A DNA stretch of 64,000 nucleotides from Arthrobacter sp. 24S4-2 (lineage in GTDB: Bacteria > Actinomycetota > Actinomycetes > Actinomycetales > Micrococcaceae): positions 2,294,001-2,358,000 of the forward strand of contig NZ_CP040018.1 of the NCBI RefSeq assembly GCF_005280255.1. The letters run 5' to 3'. Shown here piece after piece: positions 1 through 9,101 of this stretch; the stretch's first letter is position 1; the number at the start of each line of letters is the position of its first letter. Position numbers and translations under genes: made by a program. Below the pieces are notes generated by a model, which was not told where the DNA came from, did not search any database, and saw nothing but the letters and a program-made list of their open reading frames with translations.

Positions 1-1
1 A

Positions 2-1519
2 ATGATGACGACCCCCCTCGAAACCCCGACCAAGCACTTTGTCCCCGAGGACCTGCCCGCGCACATCCAGCACTACATCAACGGCCAGTTCGTGGACTCC
101 GTGGGCGGCAAGACCTTCGACGTCCTGGACCCGGTCTCCAACACCAACTACGCCACCGCCGCGGCCGGGCAGAAGGAAGACATCGACCTCGCCGTCGCCG
201 CCGCCCACGAAGCCTTCACCAACGGGCCGTGGCCACGGATGAAGCCGCGCGAACGCGCCCGCGTCCTGAACCGGATCGCCGACGCCGTCGAGACCCAGGA
301 GGACCGGCTCGCCGAACTGGAAACCTTCGACACCGGCCTGCCCATCACCCAGGCCAAGGGCCAGGCCATCCGCGCAGCCGAAAACTTCCGGTTCTTCGCA
401 GACCTGATCGTCGCCCAGTTCGACGACGCCATGAAGGTCCCCGGCTCACAGATCAACTACGTGAACCGCAAACCGATCGGCGTCGCCGGCCTCATCACCC
501 CGTGGAACACCCCGTTCATGCTCGAGTCCTGGAAGCTCGCCCCGGCCCTGGCCACCGGCAACACCGTGGTCCTCAAGCCCGCCGAATTCACCCCGCTCTC
601 CGCATCGCTGTGGGCCACGATCTTCAAGGAAGCCGGGCTGCCCGACGGCGTGTTCAACCTGGTCAACGGCCTCGGCGAGGAAGCCGGCGACGCCCTGGTC
701 AAGCACCCGGACGTCCCGCTGATCTCCTTCACCGGCGAAACCACCACCGGCCAGACGATCTTCCGCAACGCAGCCACCAACCTCAAGGGCCTGTCCATGG
801 AACTCGGCGGCAAATCACCCTGCGTGGTGTTCGCCGACGCCGACCTCGACGCCGCGATCGACTCCGCCCTGTTCGGGGTCTTCTCCCTCAACGGCGAACG
901 CTGCACCGCCGGCTCCCGCATCCTTGTCGAACGCGCCATCTATGACGAGTTCTGCGAAAAGTACGCCGCCCGCGCCAAAAACATCGTCGTCGGGGACCCG
1001 CACGACCCCAAAACCCAGGTCGGTGCCCTGGTCCACCCGGAACACTTCGCGAAGGTGGCGTCCTACGTGGAGATCGGCAAATCGGAAGGCCGCCTGCTGG
1101 CCGGCGGCGGCCGCCCCGAGCACCTCCCCGAAGGCAACTACATCGCACCCACCGTTTTCGCCGACGTCGCCCCCGAGGCCCGGATCTTCCAGGAGGAAAT
1201 CTTCGGCCCCGTCGTCGCCATCACTCCGTTCGAGAACGACGACGAGGCCCTCGCCTTGGCGAACAACACCAAGTACGGCCTGGCGGCCTACATCTGGACC
1301 CAGAACCTGACCCGCGCGCACAACTTCTCCCAGAACGTCGAAGCCGGCATGGTGTGGCTGAACAGCCACAACGTCCGCGACCTGCGCACCCCTTTCGGCG
1401 GCGTCAAAGCCTCAGGCCTCGGGCACGAGGGCGGCTACCGCTCCATCGACTTCTACACCGACCAGCAGGCCGTGCACATCACGCTCGGAACCGTGCACAC
1501 CCCCAAATTCGGCGCCTGA
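2..1519 (+). CDS. hpaE: 5-carboxymethyl-2-hydroxymuconate semialdehyde dehydrogenase
   Basis: NAD-dependent aldehyde dehydrogenase (505 aa) that oxidises the ring-cleavage semialdehyde of homoprotocatechuate to the dicarboxylate in the cytoplasm. The ALDH fold is clear: the TPWNTP segment near residue 167, the cofactor-binding LKPAEFTP near 191, FTGETTTG near 243, the general base Glu267 in MELGGKSP and the catalytic Cys301 in NGERCTAGSR. The specific substrate follows from hpaD, hpaH and hpaI directly downstream on the same strand. Two ATG codons (2 and 5) start the frame. The window begins here, so promoter and ribosome site are not visible and a longer N-terminus cannot be excluded, although the length is normal for the family. 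Codons are strongly C/G-ending. Confidence 0.93.
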   Translation: MMTTPLETPTKHFVPEDLPAHIQHYINGQFVDSVGGKTFDVLDPVSNTNYATAAAGQKEDIDLAVAAAHEAFTNGPWPRMKPRERARVLNRIADAVETQEDRLAELETFDTGLPITQAKGQAIRAAENFRFFADLIVAQFDDAMKVPGSQINYVNRKPIGVAGLITPWNTPFMLESWKLAPALATGNTVVLKPAEFTPLSASLWATIFKEAGLPDGVFNLVNGLGEEAGDALVKHPDVPLISFTGETTTGQTIFRNAATNLKGLSMELGGKSPCVVFADADLDAAIDSALFGVFSLNGERCTAGSRILVERAIYDEFCEKYAARAKNIVVGDPHDPKTQVGALVHPEHFAKVASYVEIGKSEGRLLAGGGRPEHLPEGNYIAPTVFADVAPEARIFQEEIFGPVVAITPFENDDEALALANNTKYGLAAYIWTQNLTRAHNFSQNVEAGMVWLNSHNVRDLRTPFGGVKASGLGHEGGYRSIDFYTDQQAVHITLGTVHTPKFGA

Positions 1520-1556
1520 CAGCGCAGCCCGGCCCTTTCAAAGAAGAGAGAATTCC

Positions 1557-2630
1557 ATGACCAATTTTGTCCCCACCCCCACCCTCCAGGCACCGGACAT
1601 TGTCCGCTGCGCCTACATGGAAATCGTGGTCACCGACCTCGCCAAATCCCGCGCGTTCTACGTGGACCTCCTGGGCCTGCACGTCACCGAGGAAGACGAG
1701 AACAACATCTACCTGCGCTCCCTGGAGGAGTTCATCCACCACAACCTGGTGCTCCGCAAGGGACCCGTCGCCGCCGTCGCCGCCTTCGCCTACCGTGTGA
1801 AGTCCCCCGCCGAGGTGGACGCCGCCGAGGCCTACTACAAGGAACTCGGCTGCCGCACCGAACGCCGCAAGGAAGGCTTCACCAAGGGCATCGGCGACTC
1901 CGTCCGCGTCGAGGACCCGCTGGGCTTCCCCTACGAGTTCTTCTACGAGGTGGACCACGTGGAGCGCCTCACCCAGCGCTACGACCTCTACTCCGCCGGT
2001 GAACTGGTCCGCCTGGACCACTTCAACCAGGTCACCCCCGACGTCCCCCGCGGCCGCAAGTACCTGGAGGACCTCGGCTTCCGCGTCTCCGAAGACATTC
2101 AGGATTCCGACGGCGTCACGTACGCCGTGTGGATGCACCGTAAGCAGACGGTCCACGACACGGCGCTGACCGGCGGGGATGGCCCGCGCATGCACCACGT
2201 CGCCTTCGCCACCCATGAGAAGCACAACATCATCCAGATCTGCGACAAGATGGGTGCCCTGCGCATCAGTGACCGCATTGAGCGCGGCCCGGGCCGGCAC
2301 GGCGTCTCCAATGCGTTCTACCTTTACATCCTGGATCCGGATGGCCACCGGATCGAGATCTACACCCAGGACTACTACACGGGTGACCCGGACAACCCCA
2401 CCGTCACCTGGGATGTCCACGACAACCAGCGCCGCGACTGGTGGGGGAACCCGGTGGTGCCGTCCTGGTACACCGAGGCCTCCCTGGTCCTGGACCTGGA
2501 CGGAAACCCGCAGCCCGTCGTCGCGCGTGAAGAGAAGAGCGAAATGGCGGTAACTGTGGGCGCCGACGGCTTCTCCTACACCCGCGAGCCGGGCGAGGAA
2601 GTCGGTTTCAAGCTCGGGGCGCAGCTCTAG
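1557..2630 (+). CDS. hpaD: homoprotocatechuate 2,3-dioxygenase (MndD type)
   Basis: Extradiol dioxygenase (357 aa) that opens 3,4-dihydroxyphenylacetate to 5-carboxymethyl-2-hydroxymuconate semialdehyde. It has the vicinal-oxygen-chelate fold with two glyoxalase-like domains. The residue numbering matches the Brevibacterium/Arthrobacter HPCD/MndD enzymes exactly: metal ligands His155 (LDHFNQ), His214 (MHHVAF) and Glu267 (HRIEIYT), acid-base His200, Tyr257, and the substrate pocket residues Trp192, Arg243 and His248. Family members use Mn(II) or Fe(II), and sequence alone does not tell which. It lies 37 bp after hpaE, with a GAGAG-type ribosome site before ATG 1557. It is a few residues shorter at the C-terminus than the roughly 365 aa typical of the family. 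Confidence 0.95.
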   Translation: MTNFVPTPTLQAPDIVRCAYMEIVVTDLAKSRAFYVDLLGLHVTEEDENNIYLRSLEEFIHHNLVLRKGPVAAVAAFAYRVKSPAEVDAAEAYYKELGCRTERRKEGFTKGIGDSVRVEDPLGFPYEFFYEVDHVERLTQRYDLYSAGELVRLDHFNQVTPDVPRGRKYLEDLGFRVSEDIQDSDGVTYAVWMHRKQTVHDTALTGGDGPRMHHVAFATHEKHNIIQICDKMGALRISDRIERGPGRHGVSNAFYLYILDPDGHRIEIYTQDYYTGDPDNPTVTWDVHDNQRRDWWGNPVVPSWYTEASLVLDLDGNPQPVVAREEKSEMAVTVGADGFSYTREPGEEVGFKLGAQL

Positions 2631-2632
2631 CC

Positions 2633-3417
2633 ATGCTGGACGAAACGACGATCGAGGCAATAGCCGACGAGCTCCTCGAAGCCGCCCGGACCCGCACGCC
2701 GGTGCCACGCCTGACGGCCCGCTACCCGGAGATGACGGTGGAGGACTCCTACGCGGTGCAGCAACTGTGGCGGCGCCGAAACGAGGAAGCCGGACGCACG
2801 CTGGTGGGGCGCAAGATCGGCCTGACGTCCAAGGCCATGCAGGCGGCCACCGGCATCACAGAACCGGACTACGGCGCCATCTTTGATGACATGGTGCTGG
2901 ACACCGGCTGCTCTGTGGAGTGGGAAAAGTACACGCACCCCCGGGTGGAGGTGGAGCTGGCGTTTGTCCTGAAAAGCGCGCTGAAAGGCCCGGGCTGCAC
3001 CATATTCGATGTCCTCAACGCCACCGACTATGTGGTTCCGGCCCTCGAAATCCTGGATTCCAGGATCGAAATGGAGGGCCGGACCATCGTGGACACCATC
3101 GCGGACAACGCCGCGATGGGTGCCATGGTGGTGGGCGGCCGCCCGGTGAAGCCCGACGCCGTCGACCTCCGGTGGGTCTCCGCGATCCTGTACAAGAACC
3201 AGACAGTGGAGGAAACCGGCGTCGCCGCGGGGGTCCTGGACCACCCCGCCAACGGCGTCCACTGGCTGGCCAACAAGGTCGCCGCCCACGGCGACGGGAT
3301 GAAGGCCGGGACATCATCCTCGCCGGCTCGTTCACCCGGCCGGTGTGGGTCTACAAGGGCGACACCGTGCACGCCGACTACGGACCCTTGGGAGCAGTGA
3401 CATGCCATTTCGAGTAG
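2633..3417 (+). pseudogene. hpaH: 2-oxo-hept-4-ene-1,7-dioate hydratase, one-base frameshift
   Basis: Fumarylacetoacetase-fold hydratase of the homoprotocatechuate pathway (HpaH/MhpD family), which adds water to 2-oxo-hept-4-enedioate. The first 225 or so residues are intact: GRKIGLTSKAMQ, the acidic metal-site region VEVELAFVL and the block VVPALEILDSRI. At 3308-3310 a GGG run needs a fourth G. As read, the frame ends at 3400 with a nonsense tail. Restoring one G yields the family C-terminus (DIILAGSFTRPVWVYKGDTV) and a stop at 3417, giving 261 aa, the normal length. It starts two bases after the hpaD stop and overlaps hpaI by 16 bp once corrected. It is either a sequencing error or a recently inactivated gene. 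Confidence 0.88.
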
Positions 3418-4229
3418 AACCGGACACCACGTTCCGGGACGCCCTGACCGCGGCGGACCGGCCGCTGGCAGGGATGTGGGTGTGTTCCGGCAGCCCGCTG
3501 GTCGCTGAACTGTGTGCCGGGTCCGGCCTGGACTGGCTCCTGATCGACGCCGAACACAGCCCCAACGGCCTCGAATCCATCCTGGCCCAGCTCCAGGCGA
3601 TTCATGGCTATCCCGTTCACACCCTGGTCCGCCCGCCGGTGAACAACACCGTGCTGATCAAGCAGTACCTGGACCTCGGCGTGCAAAACCTGCTGATCCC
3701 CATGGTCAACACGGCGGCGGAAACGGAGGCTGCGGTGGCAGCCACCCGCTACCCTCCCCATGGCGTCCGCGGCGTGGGCTCCGCCCTCGCCCGCGCCTCG
3801 CGCTGGAACAGGATCCCGGACTACCTCGCCCGGGCCGGCCAAACCATCAGCGTCACCGTGCAGATCGAATCCACCACCGCCGTGGAAGCCGTGGAAGAGA
3901 TCCTCGCCGTGGACGGTGTGGACGCCATCTTCCTCGGACCGTCGGACCTCGCCGCGTCCATGGGAGTGCTGGGACAGCAGGAACACCCCGACGTCCGCGC
4001 CGCCGTCGAACACTGCCTCAAAGCAGCCGCGACGGCGGGCAAACCCGCAGGTGTCAACGCCTTCAACCCCGAGACCGCGCGCGTCTACATCGCCTCCAGG
4101 GCCTCGTTTCTCCTGGTGGGCGCCGACGTCGCACTCCTCGCCCGCGGCTCCGAAGCCCTCGCCGCCGACTTCGTCCAGCCTTCCAGTGCCCCGACGGTTG
4201 AGCCCGTCGAAGCCCCCGCCAGCTACTGA
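3402..4229 (+). CDS. hpaI: 4-hydroxy-2-oxoheptane-1,7-dioate aldolase
   Basis: Class II pyruvate aldolase (HpcH/HpaI family, 275 aa) that splits 4-hydroxy-2-oxoheptanedioate into pyruvate and succinic semialdehyde. Visible motifs are LDWLLIDAEHSPNG near the N-terminus, QNLLIPMVNTAAE, the metal-ligand Glu in VQIESTTAVEA and the Asp in FLGPSDLAASMG. ATG 3402 is preferred over upstream in-frame starts because it gives the family N-terminus and overlaps only the corrected end of hpaH. It is the last gene of the hpa operon. The next gene follows after about 85 bp and has its own ribosome site. Confidence 0.92.
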   Translation: MPFRVEPDTTFRDALTAADRPLAGMWVCSGSPLVAELCAGSGLDWLLIDAEHSPNGLESILAQLQAIHGYPVHTLVRPPVNNTVLIKQYLDLGVQNLLIPMVNTAAETEAAVAATRYPPHGVRGVGSALARASRWNRIPDYLARAGQTISVTVQIESTTAVEAVEEILAVDGVDAIFLGPSDLAASMGVLGQQEHPDVRAAVEHCLKAAATAGKPAGVNAFNPETARVYIASRASFLLVGADVALLARGSEALAADFVQPSSAPTVEPVEAPASY

Positions 4230-4314
4230 CCGAAGAGCCAGTCCACAGACAGTCCGCGCCTAGACCGGACGACGCGACTTCAAAAGAGTTGCCCACGAGC
4301 GTTGAAGGAGCCAA

Positions 4315-4560
4315 ATGCAACCCAGGAAAGCCAAACAGGAGCCTGACCTCGATCTGCCACGTACCTTTCCTTCATCGCGATGGGAGTCCCTCTTTATCGG
4401 GGACCGCGTGGAGGTCTGGACCGCCGGGCGTAAGGCATTCTTCGGTTCCGTGAGTGACCGGAGCGAAGATGGCCAGATCCTTTGGCTCACCGAAGACGGT
4501 ACGGGCAGCCGCCGGCTGTTCCTTCGAAGCGACGATGTAGCCGTCTACAGAGACGAATGA
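4315..4560 (+). CDS. small uncharacterised protein, family member A
   Basis: An 81-residue protein with no recognised domain. The start at ATG 4315 has a good GAAGGAG ribosome site. No signal peptide or membrane segment is visible. The core from about residue 24 (ESLFIGDRVEVW...GSVSDRSEDGQILWL) alternates hydrophobic and charged residues, as expected for a small beta-barrel. The same core, ungapped over about 57 positions with roughly one third identical residues, recurs in the protein at 59447-59788. Shared positions include SLxIGxRVxV, GxV, SxDG, LW and RxL. It sits between hpaI and the KstD-like dehydrogenase operon. Function is unknown. Conservation of the core in two distant operons argues that it is a real gene. 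Confidence 0.7.
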   Translation: MQPRKAKQEPDLDLPRTFPSSRWESLFIGDRVEVWTAGRKAFFGSVSDRSEDGQILWLTEDGTGSRRLFLRSDDVAVYRDE

Positions 4561-4651
4561 CCTTTCGCCCCTGCAGGTACGGCGCGGCGATAGCCGGAGT
4601 CTACGCCCGGCCCTTTCAAAAATGCGGAACATATTTCATTATTGAAGGATC

Positions 4652-4661
4652 TCCTATAGGA
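4652..4661. promoter_or_regulatory. TCCTATAGGA palindrome, candidate GntR operator
   Basis: A perfect 10-bp palindrome in an AT-rich stretch about 150 bp before the flavoprotein start at 4813. TCCTATA is repeated in the promoter between the aminotransferase and ALDH genes (12101-12130), and a related element lies before the gntR gene (10882-10902). It is therefore a candidate binding site for the GntR protein encoded at 10107-10796. The link is an inference from shared sequence and position. Confidence 0.5.
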
Positions 4662-4812
4662 TTTCCAATAGCATTATCGTAGACATGAGAATGACAGCAG
4701 TGGCTGCTGTCCGAGGAGTTGAGAGGGAGCGAACGACCTTGGAATCTTTTCTGCCCACGAGGCCAGCCCGTCTTTGCCCGATCACACCAGCAACTACCGA
4801 AAGATCATCACC

Positions 4813-6444
4813 ATGAGCAGGCCTACATATGACCTAGCGGTGGTTGGTTCCGGCGGGGCCGGCCTCGTTGCAGCGTGCGCGGCAGCTGACCGTGGTCTTT
4901 CGGTGATCGTCCTGGAATCAACAGATTTCCTTGGCGGGACGACCGCCTTGTCGGGTGGCCAGATGTGGATTCCCTGCTCGCCGGCAATGATCCGTGCGGG
5001 TTTCAGTGATTCTTCGGACGCAGCAATGGCGTACCTTCAACGGGTGACGCTCGGGCTATCCCCAGCGGCCAACCTGCGCTCTTTCGTGGAAAATGCACCC
5101 AATTTCATCACATACCTCGAAGAAGAGCTCAACATACCCGTCGTTAATATTGACCGCCCCGACTATCACCCGGAATGGGCGGGCACAGCGATGGGCCGCA
5201 CTGTTGAACCCCTTCCCGTTTCAACTCAGGATCTCGGCCTCTGGAAGCAACGAACACGTACGTCGCCCACCAGGCGGCCCGTCACCGGGCCCGAGAGCCG
5301 CACTGGGATAGACAACGCTCTCGTGGCGGAGCGGGAAGCGTTCGACGTGCGCACCCAGGGATCCGGACTCATTGCGGGTCTCGTCAGCGCGGCCTTGCGG
5401 CGCGGCGTTGAACTGCGAGTCCGCGCCCGAGTCACGTCCGTTAGCCGGTCGGCCGGCCCCTTCGTGCTTGACACCGAGGAAGGGGAAATCGGGGCCCAAA
5501 ACGTCGTCCTCGCCTCCGGTGGTTTTGCCCGCAGCGCCGATCTTCGCAAAGACTTCCTCCCGCCCGTGGAGATTGTTCCGACGGCCGCTCCCGGGTCGCT
5601 GGGAGACAGCCTCCGGCTGGGCATAGCGATGGGAGGCAGGTTGCGTGGAATGAGCGAAGCCTGGTGGACTGCCGCCGCATCGATCGAGGGAGAGACTGTC
5701 GACGGCGTACCCCTCCACAGGAATGTTGTCCGGGAACTCGCCTACCCAGGATCGATTCTGGTGAACGCGGCTGGCGTCCGCTTCGTGAATGAGGCAAGCT
5801 CCTACAACGATCTGGGCAAGTCGTTCTACACATTTGACGCTGCGGGCCACAGGTTCCCCAACCAACCCGCGTGGCTCATTTTCGACGCGAACTTCAGGAG
5901 CACCCGACCGGTAGCAGGCATCGGGCCCTCGGCGCCGGCACCGAAGGAGTTCATCGAGGCGGACGATCTGTCGTCCCTTGCCCGGAAGTGCGGCATCCAC
6001 GCTGCGGCCCTGCACCTGACCGTCGCAGAGAACAACAACTCAGCCCAAACCGGAGCCGACAGGAGGTTCAGCCGCGGCGCAAACGCGCACGACCGGTTCA
6101 ACGGGGACGAATCGCATCAACCCAACCCATGCCTGGGCCCCATTACTGAACCGCCGTTCTTTGCAGTGCCCATCACCCTGGGCGCAAACGGCACCAAAGG
6201 GGGTCTGGTCACGGATGAATTTTCCCGTGTACTTGACCACGGCGGCGAACCGATCCCTGGCCTCTTCGCAGTAGGCGAATCCGCAGCCGCCCTCATGGGC
6301 CCAGGCTATGCCGGATCCGGTGCCTCTCTCGGCCCGGCGCTGACATCCGCATTCACTCTGGCAGACAAGCTTTCACCCCTCAGCACCACCACCCGCCATG
6401 GCGGCAACCCCAGCTCGACAAACCGTCAGGCCAGTGTTTCCTGA
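4813..6444 (+). CDS. FAD-dependent dehydrogenase, KstD/fumarate reductase-like
   Basis: Flavoprotein (543 aa) of the FAD_binding_2 family, which includes 3-ketosteroid delta-1-dehydrogenases and fumarate reductase subunits. The dinucleotide-binding VVGSGGAGLVAA lies at residues 10-21, a STDFLGGTTALSGGQMW segment follows, and the C-terminal FAD closure GLFAVGESAAALMGPGYAGSG is present. KstD enzymes introduce a double bond next to a ketone. The true substrate here is unknown, because no other steroid genes are nearby. ATG 4813 is preferred to an in-frame TTG at 4774 because it starts right before the Rossmann strand. It is the first gene of an apparent operon with the MBL hydrolase, ThDP enzyme and P-loop protein. 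Confidence 0.82.
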   Translation: MSRPTYDLAVVGSGGAGLVAACAAADRGLSVIVLESTDFLGGTTALSGGQMWIPCSPAMIRAGFSDSSDAAMAYLQRVTLGLSPAANLRSFVENAPNFITYLEEELNIPVVNIDRPDYHPEWAGTAMGRTVEPLPVSTQDLGLWKQRTRTSPTRRPVTGPESRTGIDNALVAEREAFDVRTQGSGLIAGLVSAALRRGVELRVRARVTSVSRSAGPFVLDTEEGEIGAQNVVLASGGFARSADLRKDFLPPVEIVPTAAPGSLGDSLRLGIAMGGRLRGMSEAWWTAAASIEGETVDGVPLHRNVVRELAYPGSILVNAAGVRFVNEASSYNDLGKSFYTFDAAGHRFPNQPAWLIFDANFRSTRPVAGIGPSAPAPKEFIEADDLSSLARKCGIHAAALHLTVAENNNSAQTGADRRFSRGANAHDRFNGDESHQPNPCLGPITEPPFFAVPITLGANGTKGGLVTDEFSRVLDHGGEPIPGLFAVGESAAALMGPGYAGSGASLGPALTSAFTLADKLSPLSTTTRHGGNPSSTNRQASVS

Positions 6445-6450
6445 ACGGTC

Positions 6451-6567
6451 ATGTCAACAGAAAGGAAGCCACCAGTGGCCACCCAAAACATTAACCAGCC
6501 TCACTTGCAAAAAGGGCCCGGTCGAGGACGCTGCGGAATCGATGCACATCCCACTCACGCACGGTGA
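6451..6567 (+). CDS. possible 38-residue peptide, uncertain
   Basis: A short reading frame begins at ATG 6451, with an alternative GTG at 6475 preceded by AAAGGAAG. It fills the 157-bp gap between the flavoprotein and the MBL hydrolase. The product is polar and basic, with one Cys and two His near the end (GRCGIDAHPTHAR). It has no recognised family. It could be a small operon peptide or merely spacer sequence. The best support is the good ribosome site at the GTG start. Confidence 0.25.
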   Translation: MSTERKPPVATQNINQPHLQKGPGRGRCGIDAHPTHAR

Positions 6568-6601
6568 CGTGGACGGATAGGCCAACGGAAGGGGCAGGAC
6601 A

Positions 6602-7492
6602 ATGAACAGCACCGCAGACACGGCCTTCGGACGCCCGAGCGTCAATGAAGTCGTAGTGCTCGGCTCTGCCGGGGGCCCGACACCCAAGCCTGGCCGGCGC
6701 CCGGTCTCGCATGCCCTCATCATCGATGACGAGGTGACGCTCATTGACTGTGGAAACGGCACGGTCAGTCAGTTTGTCACGGCAGGGCTGGACCTGGGCC
6801 GGCTCAGACGGATTCTCATCACGCACCATCACATCGACCATGTGGCTGATGTCGCCATGTTGCTGCACTTGGCTTGGTCTCAGTTGGATACGGTTATCCA
6901 GGTCATCGGCCCACCGCCCCTTGCAAGACTTTTCGAGTTGCATTACGAGGCTTTCGAATTCGACATCCGCTCCCGGATGGATGATGAAGGACGGAAGCAT
7001 CTGCGGGAGTTCGTCGAGGTCATCGAAATCGAGGCGGATGCGACTATTCAACTCGGTAACGCAGTGATATCCGCGGTTTTGGTTGATCACCAACCCGTGC
7101 CTTATGCCTTCGGCTACAGGATCGACCAGTCGGGCCTGAGCGTGTGCTTCTCAGGGGACACCCGGCCCACCAATTTTCTGGCCGGGCTCGCTCAGGGCGC
7201 AGACTTGCTCATCCACGAAACCACGTATCTGACCAACGCTGCGGACTATCTCAGCCCTGCACGGGCGGCCCGCGTACTACCCCGCATGAGGGCAGTCCAC
7301 AGCGACCCAACGGGGGCCGCTCATATCGCGGCCTCTGCTGAGGCGAAAGCCCTTCTCCTCAGCCCTGTCGGCACTTTCGGACCGGCTTCCGACGAGGAAA
7401 TCCTGGCCGAAGCCGGCGTCGAATTTCCCGGAAAGACCTGGGTTGGCAGCGACTTCCTCCGAGTCCCACTTCCCATCAAAGGAGAGATCTAA
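6602..7492 (+). CDS. MBL-fold metallo-hydrolase, RNase Z-like
   Basis: Metallo-beta-lactamase-fold protein (296 aa). The zinc motif HxHxDH is present as H75-x-H77-x-D79-H80 (ITHHHIDHVADV), followed by His163 in VDHQP and Asp186 in FSGDTRPT, a layout typical of the RNase Z/arylsulfatase-like branch. In that branch the last ligand is a His in a C-terminal L-x-x-SH motif. Here the matching segment reads LLLSPVGTF near residue 251, so the ligand seems to be missing. It probably hydrolyses an ester, lactone or thioester in the pathway of this cluster, but the substrate cannot be read from sequence. It lies 4 bp upstream of the ThDP enzyme gene, clearly in one operon. Confidence 0.8.
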   Translation: MNSTADTAFGRPSVNEVVVLGSAGGPTPKPGRRPVSHALIIDDEVTLIDCGNGTVSQFVTAGLDLGRLRRILITHHHIDHVADVAMLLHLAWSQLDTVIQVIGPPPLARLFELHYEAFEFDIRSRMDDEGRKHLREFVEVIEIEADATIQLGNAVISAVLVDHQPVPYAFGYRIDQSGLSVCFSGDTRPTNFLAGLAQGADLLIHETTYLTNAADYLSPARAARVLPRMRAVHSDPTGAAHIAASAEAKALLLSPVGTFGPASDEEILAEAGVEFPGKTWVGSDFLRVPLPIKGEI

Positions 7493-7496
7493 CGTT

Positions 7497-9101
7497 ATGA
7501 CCACGTACAACACCGGCGGCGAAGCTGTCGTCAATAGCCTTAAGGCGAACGGCCTGACCACCATTTTCGGCTTACCCGGCGTACAGAACGACTGGCTCTA
7601 TAACGCCTTTTATGATGCAGGTAAAGACATCCGTGTGATCCACACCCGTCATGAGCAGGGCGCCGCATACATGGCACTTGGTCACACCATGGCAACGGGC
7701 AAGCCAAGTGTCTGCAATGTTGTGCCAGGGCCGGGTGCGCTTAACGCCGGGGCGGCGCTTGCCACCGCGTACGGACTGAACGCAAAGATGCTCTTCCTCA
7801 CCGGTCAGGTCCCGCAGAAGATGATTGGCCGGGAAATGGGAACGCTGCATGAAGTCCCGGACCAGCCTGGGCTCCTTCGTTCCCTCACCAAGCACTACGA
7901 CAGGGTCACCCATCCTGCAGAAGCAGGAAGGAAAATCGCGGATGCCATCCGCGCCCTGAATACCGGACGGCCCCGTCCGGCTGCGATCGAGGTTCCGATG
8001 GACGTGCTGGAGCATCGTGCTCCGGTCCCCGACCGGTTCCCCGTCGCTGACGGTCCCCAAGACGTCATCGACGAAGAAGGAAATGAGAAAGCCCTATCAA
8101 TCCTGGCCAACGCCAAGAACCCCATGATCTTTGTCGCCAACGGTGCGCAGGATGTCTCAGCTGAAGTTACCCGGCTTGCCGAAATTCTTCAGGCACCCGT
8201 AGTTGGGTACCGCACAGGACGCGGCATCGTGGACAGCCGACATCCCCTAAGCTGCTTCCTGCCCGAGGCCAAGCCCCTGTGGGCCGAGACCGATGTCCTC
8301 ATCGCTCTGGGAGGCAGCGCACGTTCGGCTCTCCAGGGCTGGGGGAGAGGTGCGCGCAAGCTGATCCGAATCGACGTCGACCAGACGGTTCACGGCCGCT
8401 ATGGCCAGCCCGACGCCGCCATCACGGGGCGCCTTGAATCACACCTCCCGGTCCTCATCGAAGGACTCGAGAAGCGAGGCGTCCAGAATGCCGACATCAC
8501 CGAGCAAATGACCCTGGTCCACAAAGACTGGAAGGAACGCAGCGCCGTACTGGACCAGCAGACCGCCTATCTCGCCGTCATCCGCGAGGCGCTCGGCATC
8601 GACGGCATCTTCGTCGATGAACTCACCCAAGTCGGCTTTGCCAGCCGCATCCTGCTGCCCGTCTACAAACCACGGACTTTCATCTCCACCGGCTACATGG
8701 GCACGCTCGGCTACGGCTTCCCTACCGCCCTTGGAGCCAAGGTGGCAAAACCAGACACACGCGTGCTTTCGGTGACCGGCGACGGTGGTTTCATGTTCGC
8801 CGCAACGGAGTTGGCTACTGCAGTCCAGCACAATATCGGGCTGGTCACGGTCCTGTTTAACAATTCGCAGTATGGCAACGTCCAGCAGATGCAGCGTGAC
8901 CTCTACGGTGGAAAGGTGATAGCCACTGACCTGGTGAACCCAAACTTTGAGCAGTTCGTCACCTCCTTCGGAGCCTCCTACGGAAGGGCCACATCGCCCC
9001 AGGAGCTGGCCCCGGTACTCGAAAACGCCTTCCGCTCCGGCAAGCCCAGCGTGGTGGAGGTTGTAGTCGGCGACATGATCAGCGTGGACCAGTTCCGGTG
9101 A
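7497..9101 (+). CDS. thiamine diphosphate-dependent enzyme, acetolactate synthase-like
   Basis: ThDP enzyme of the acetolactate synthase/benzoylformate decarboxylase superfamily (534 aa), with an N-terminal pyrimidine-binding domain, a central domain and a C-terminal pyrophosphate-binding domain. The catalytic Glu53 lies in RHEQGAAYMA. The ThDP/Mg motif starts with GDGGFMF near residue 427 and ends with NNSQYGN. ATG 7497 has a strong AAAGGAGA ribosome site. Family members decarboxylate or carboligate 2-oxo acids. With a HisC-like aminotransferase and an aldehyde dehydrogenase in the same block, decarboxylation of a 2-oxo acid to an aldehyde is plausible, but this is an inference. The stop overlaps the GTG start of the next gene. 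Confidence 0.85.
   Translation: MTTYNTGGEAVVNSLKANGLTTIFGLPGVQNDWLYNAFYDAGKDIRVIHTRHEQGAAYMALGHTMATGKPSVCNVVPGPGALNAGAALATAYGLNAKMLFLTGQVPQKMIGREMGTLHEVPDQPGLLRSLTKHYDRVTHPAEAGRKIADAIRALNTGRPRPAAIEVPMDVLEHRAPVPDRFPVADGPQDVIDEEGNEKALSILANAKNPMIFVANGAQDVSAEVTRLAEILQAPVVGYRTGRGIVDSRHPLSCFLPEAKPLWAETDVLIALGGSARSALQGWGRGARKLIRIDVDQTVHGRYGQPDAAITGRLESHLPVLIEGLEKRGVQNADITEQMTLVHKDWKERSAVLDQQTAYLAVIREALGIDGIFVDELTQVGFASRILLPVYKPRTFISTGYMGTLGYGFPTALGAKVAKPDTRVLSVTGDGGFMFAATELATAVQHNIGLVTVLFNNSQYGNVQQMQRDLYGGKVIATDLVNPNFEQFVTSFGASYGRATSPQELAPVLENAFRSGKPSVVEVVVGDMISVDQFR

Noticed and set aside
1479..2708. 409-codon open frame on the minus strand over hpaD
   Set aside because: It is a shadow of the strongly biased GC-rich dioxygenase gene. 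The product is a low-complexity Val/Gly/Asp-rich sequence with no domain.
4813..6444. steroid degradation (kstD) assignment
   Set aside because: The fold is KstD-like but no other steroid gene is in the window, so the specific symbol is not supported.
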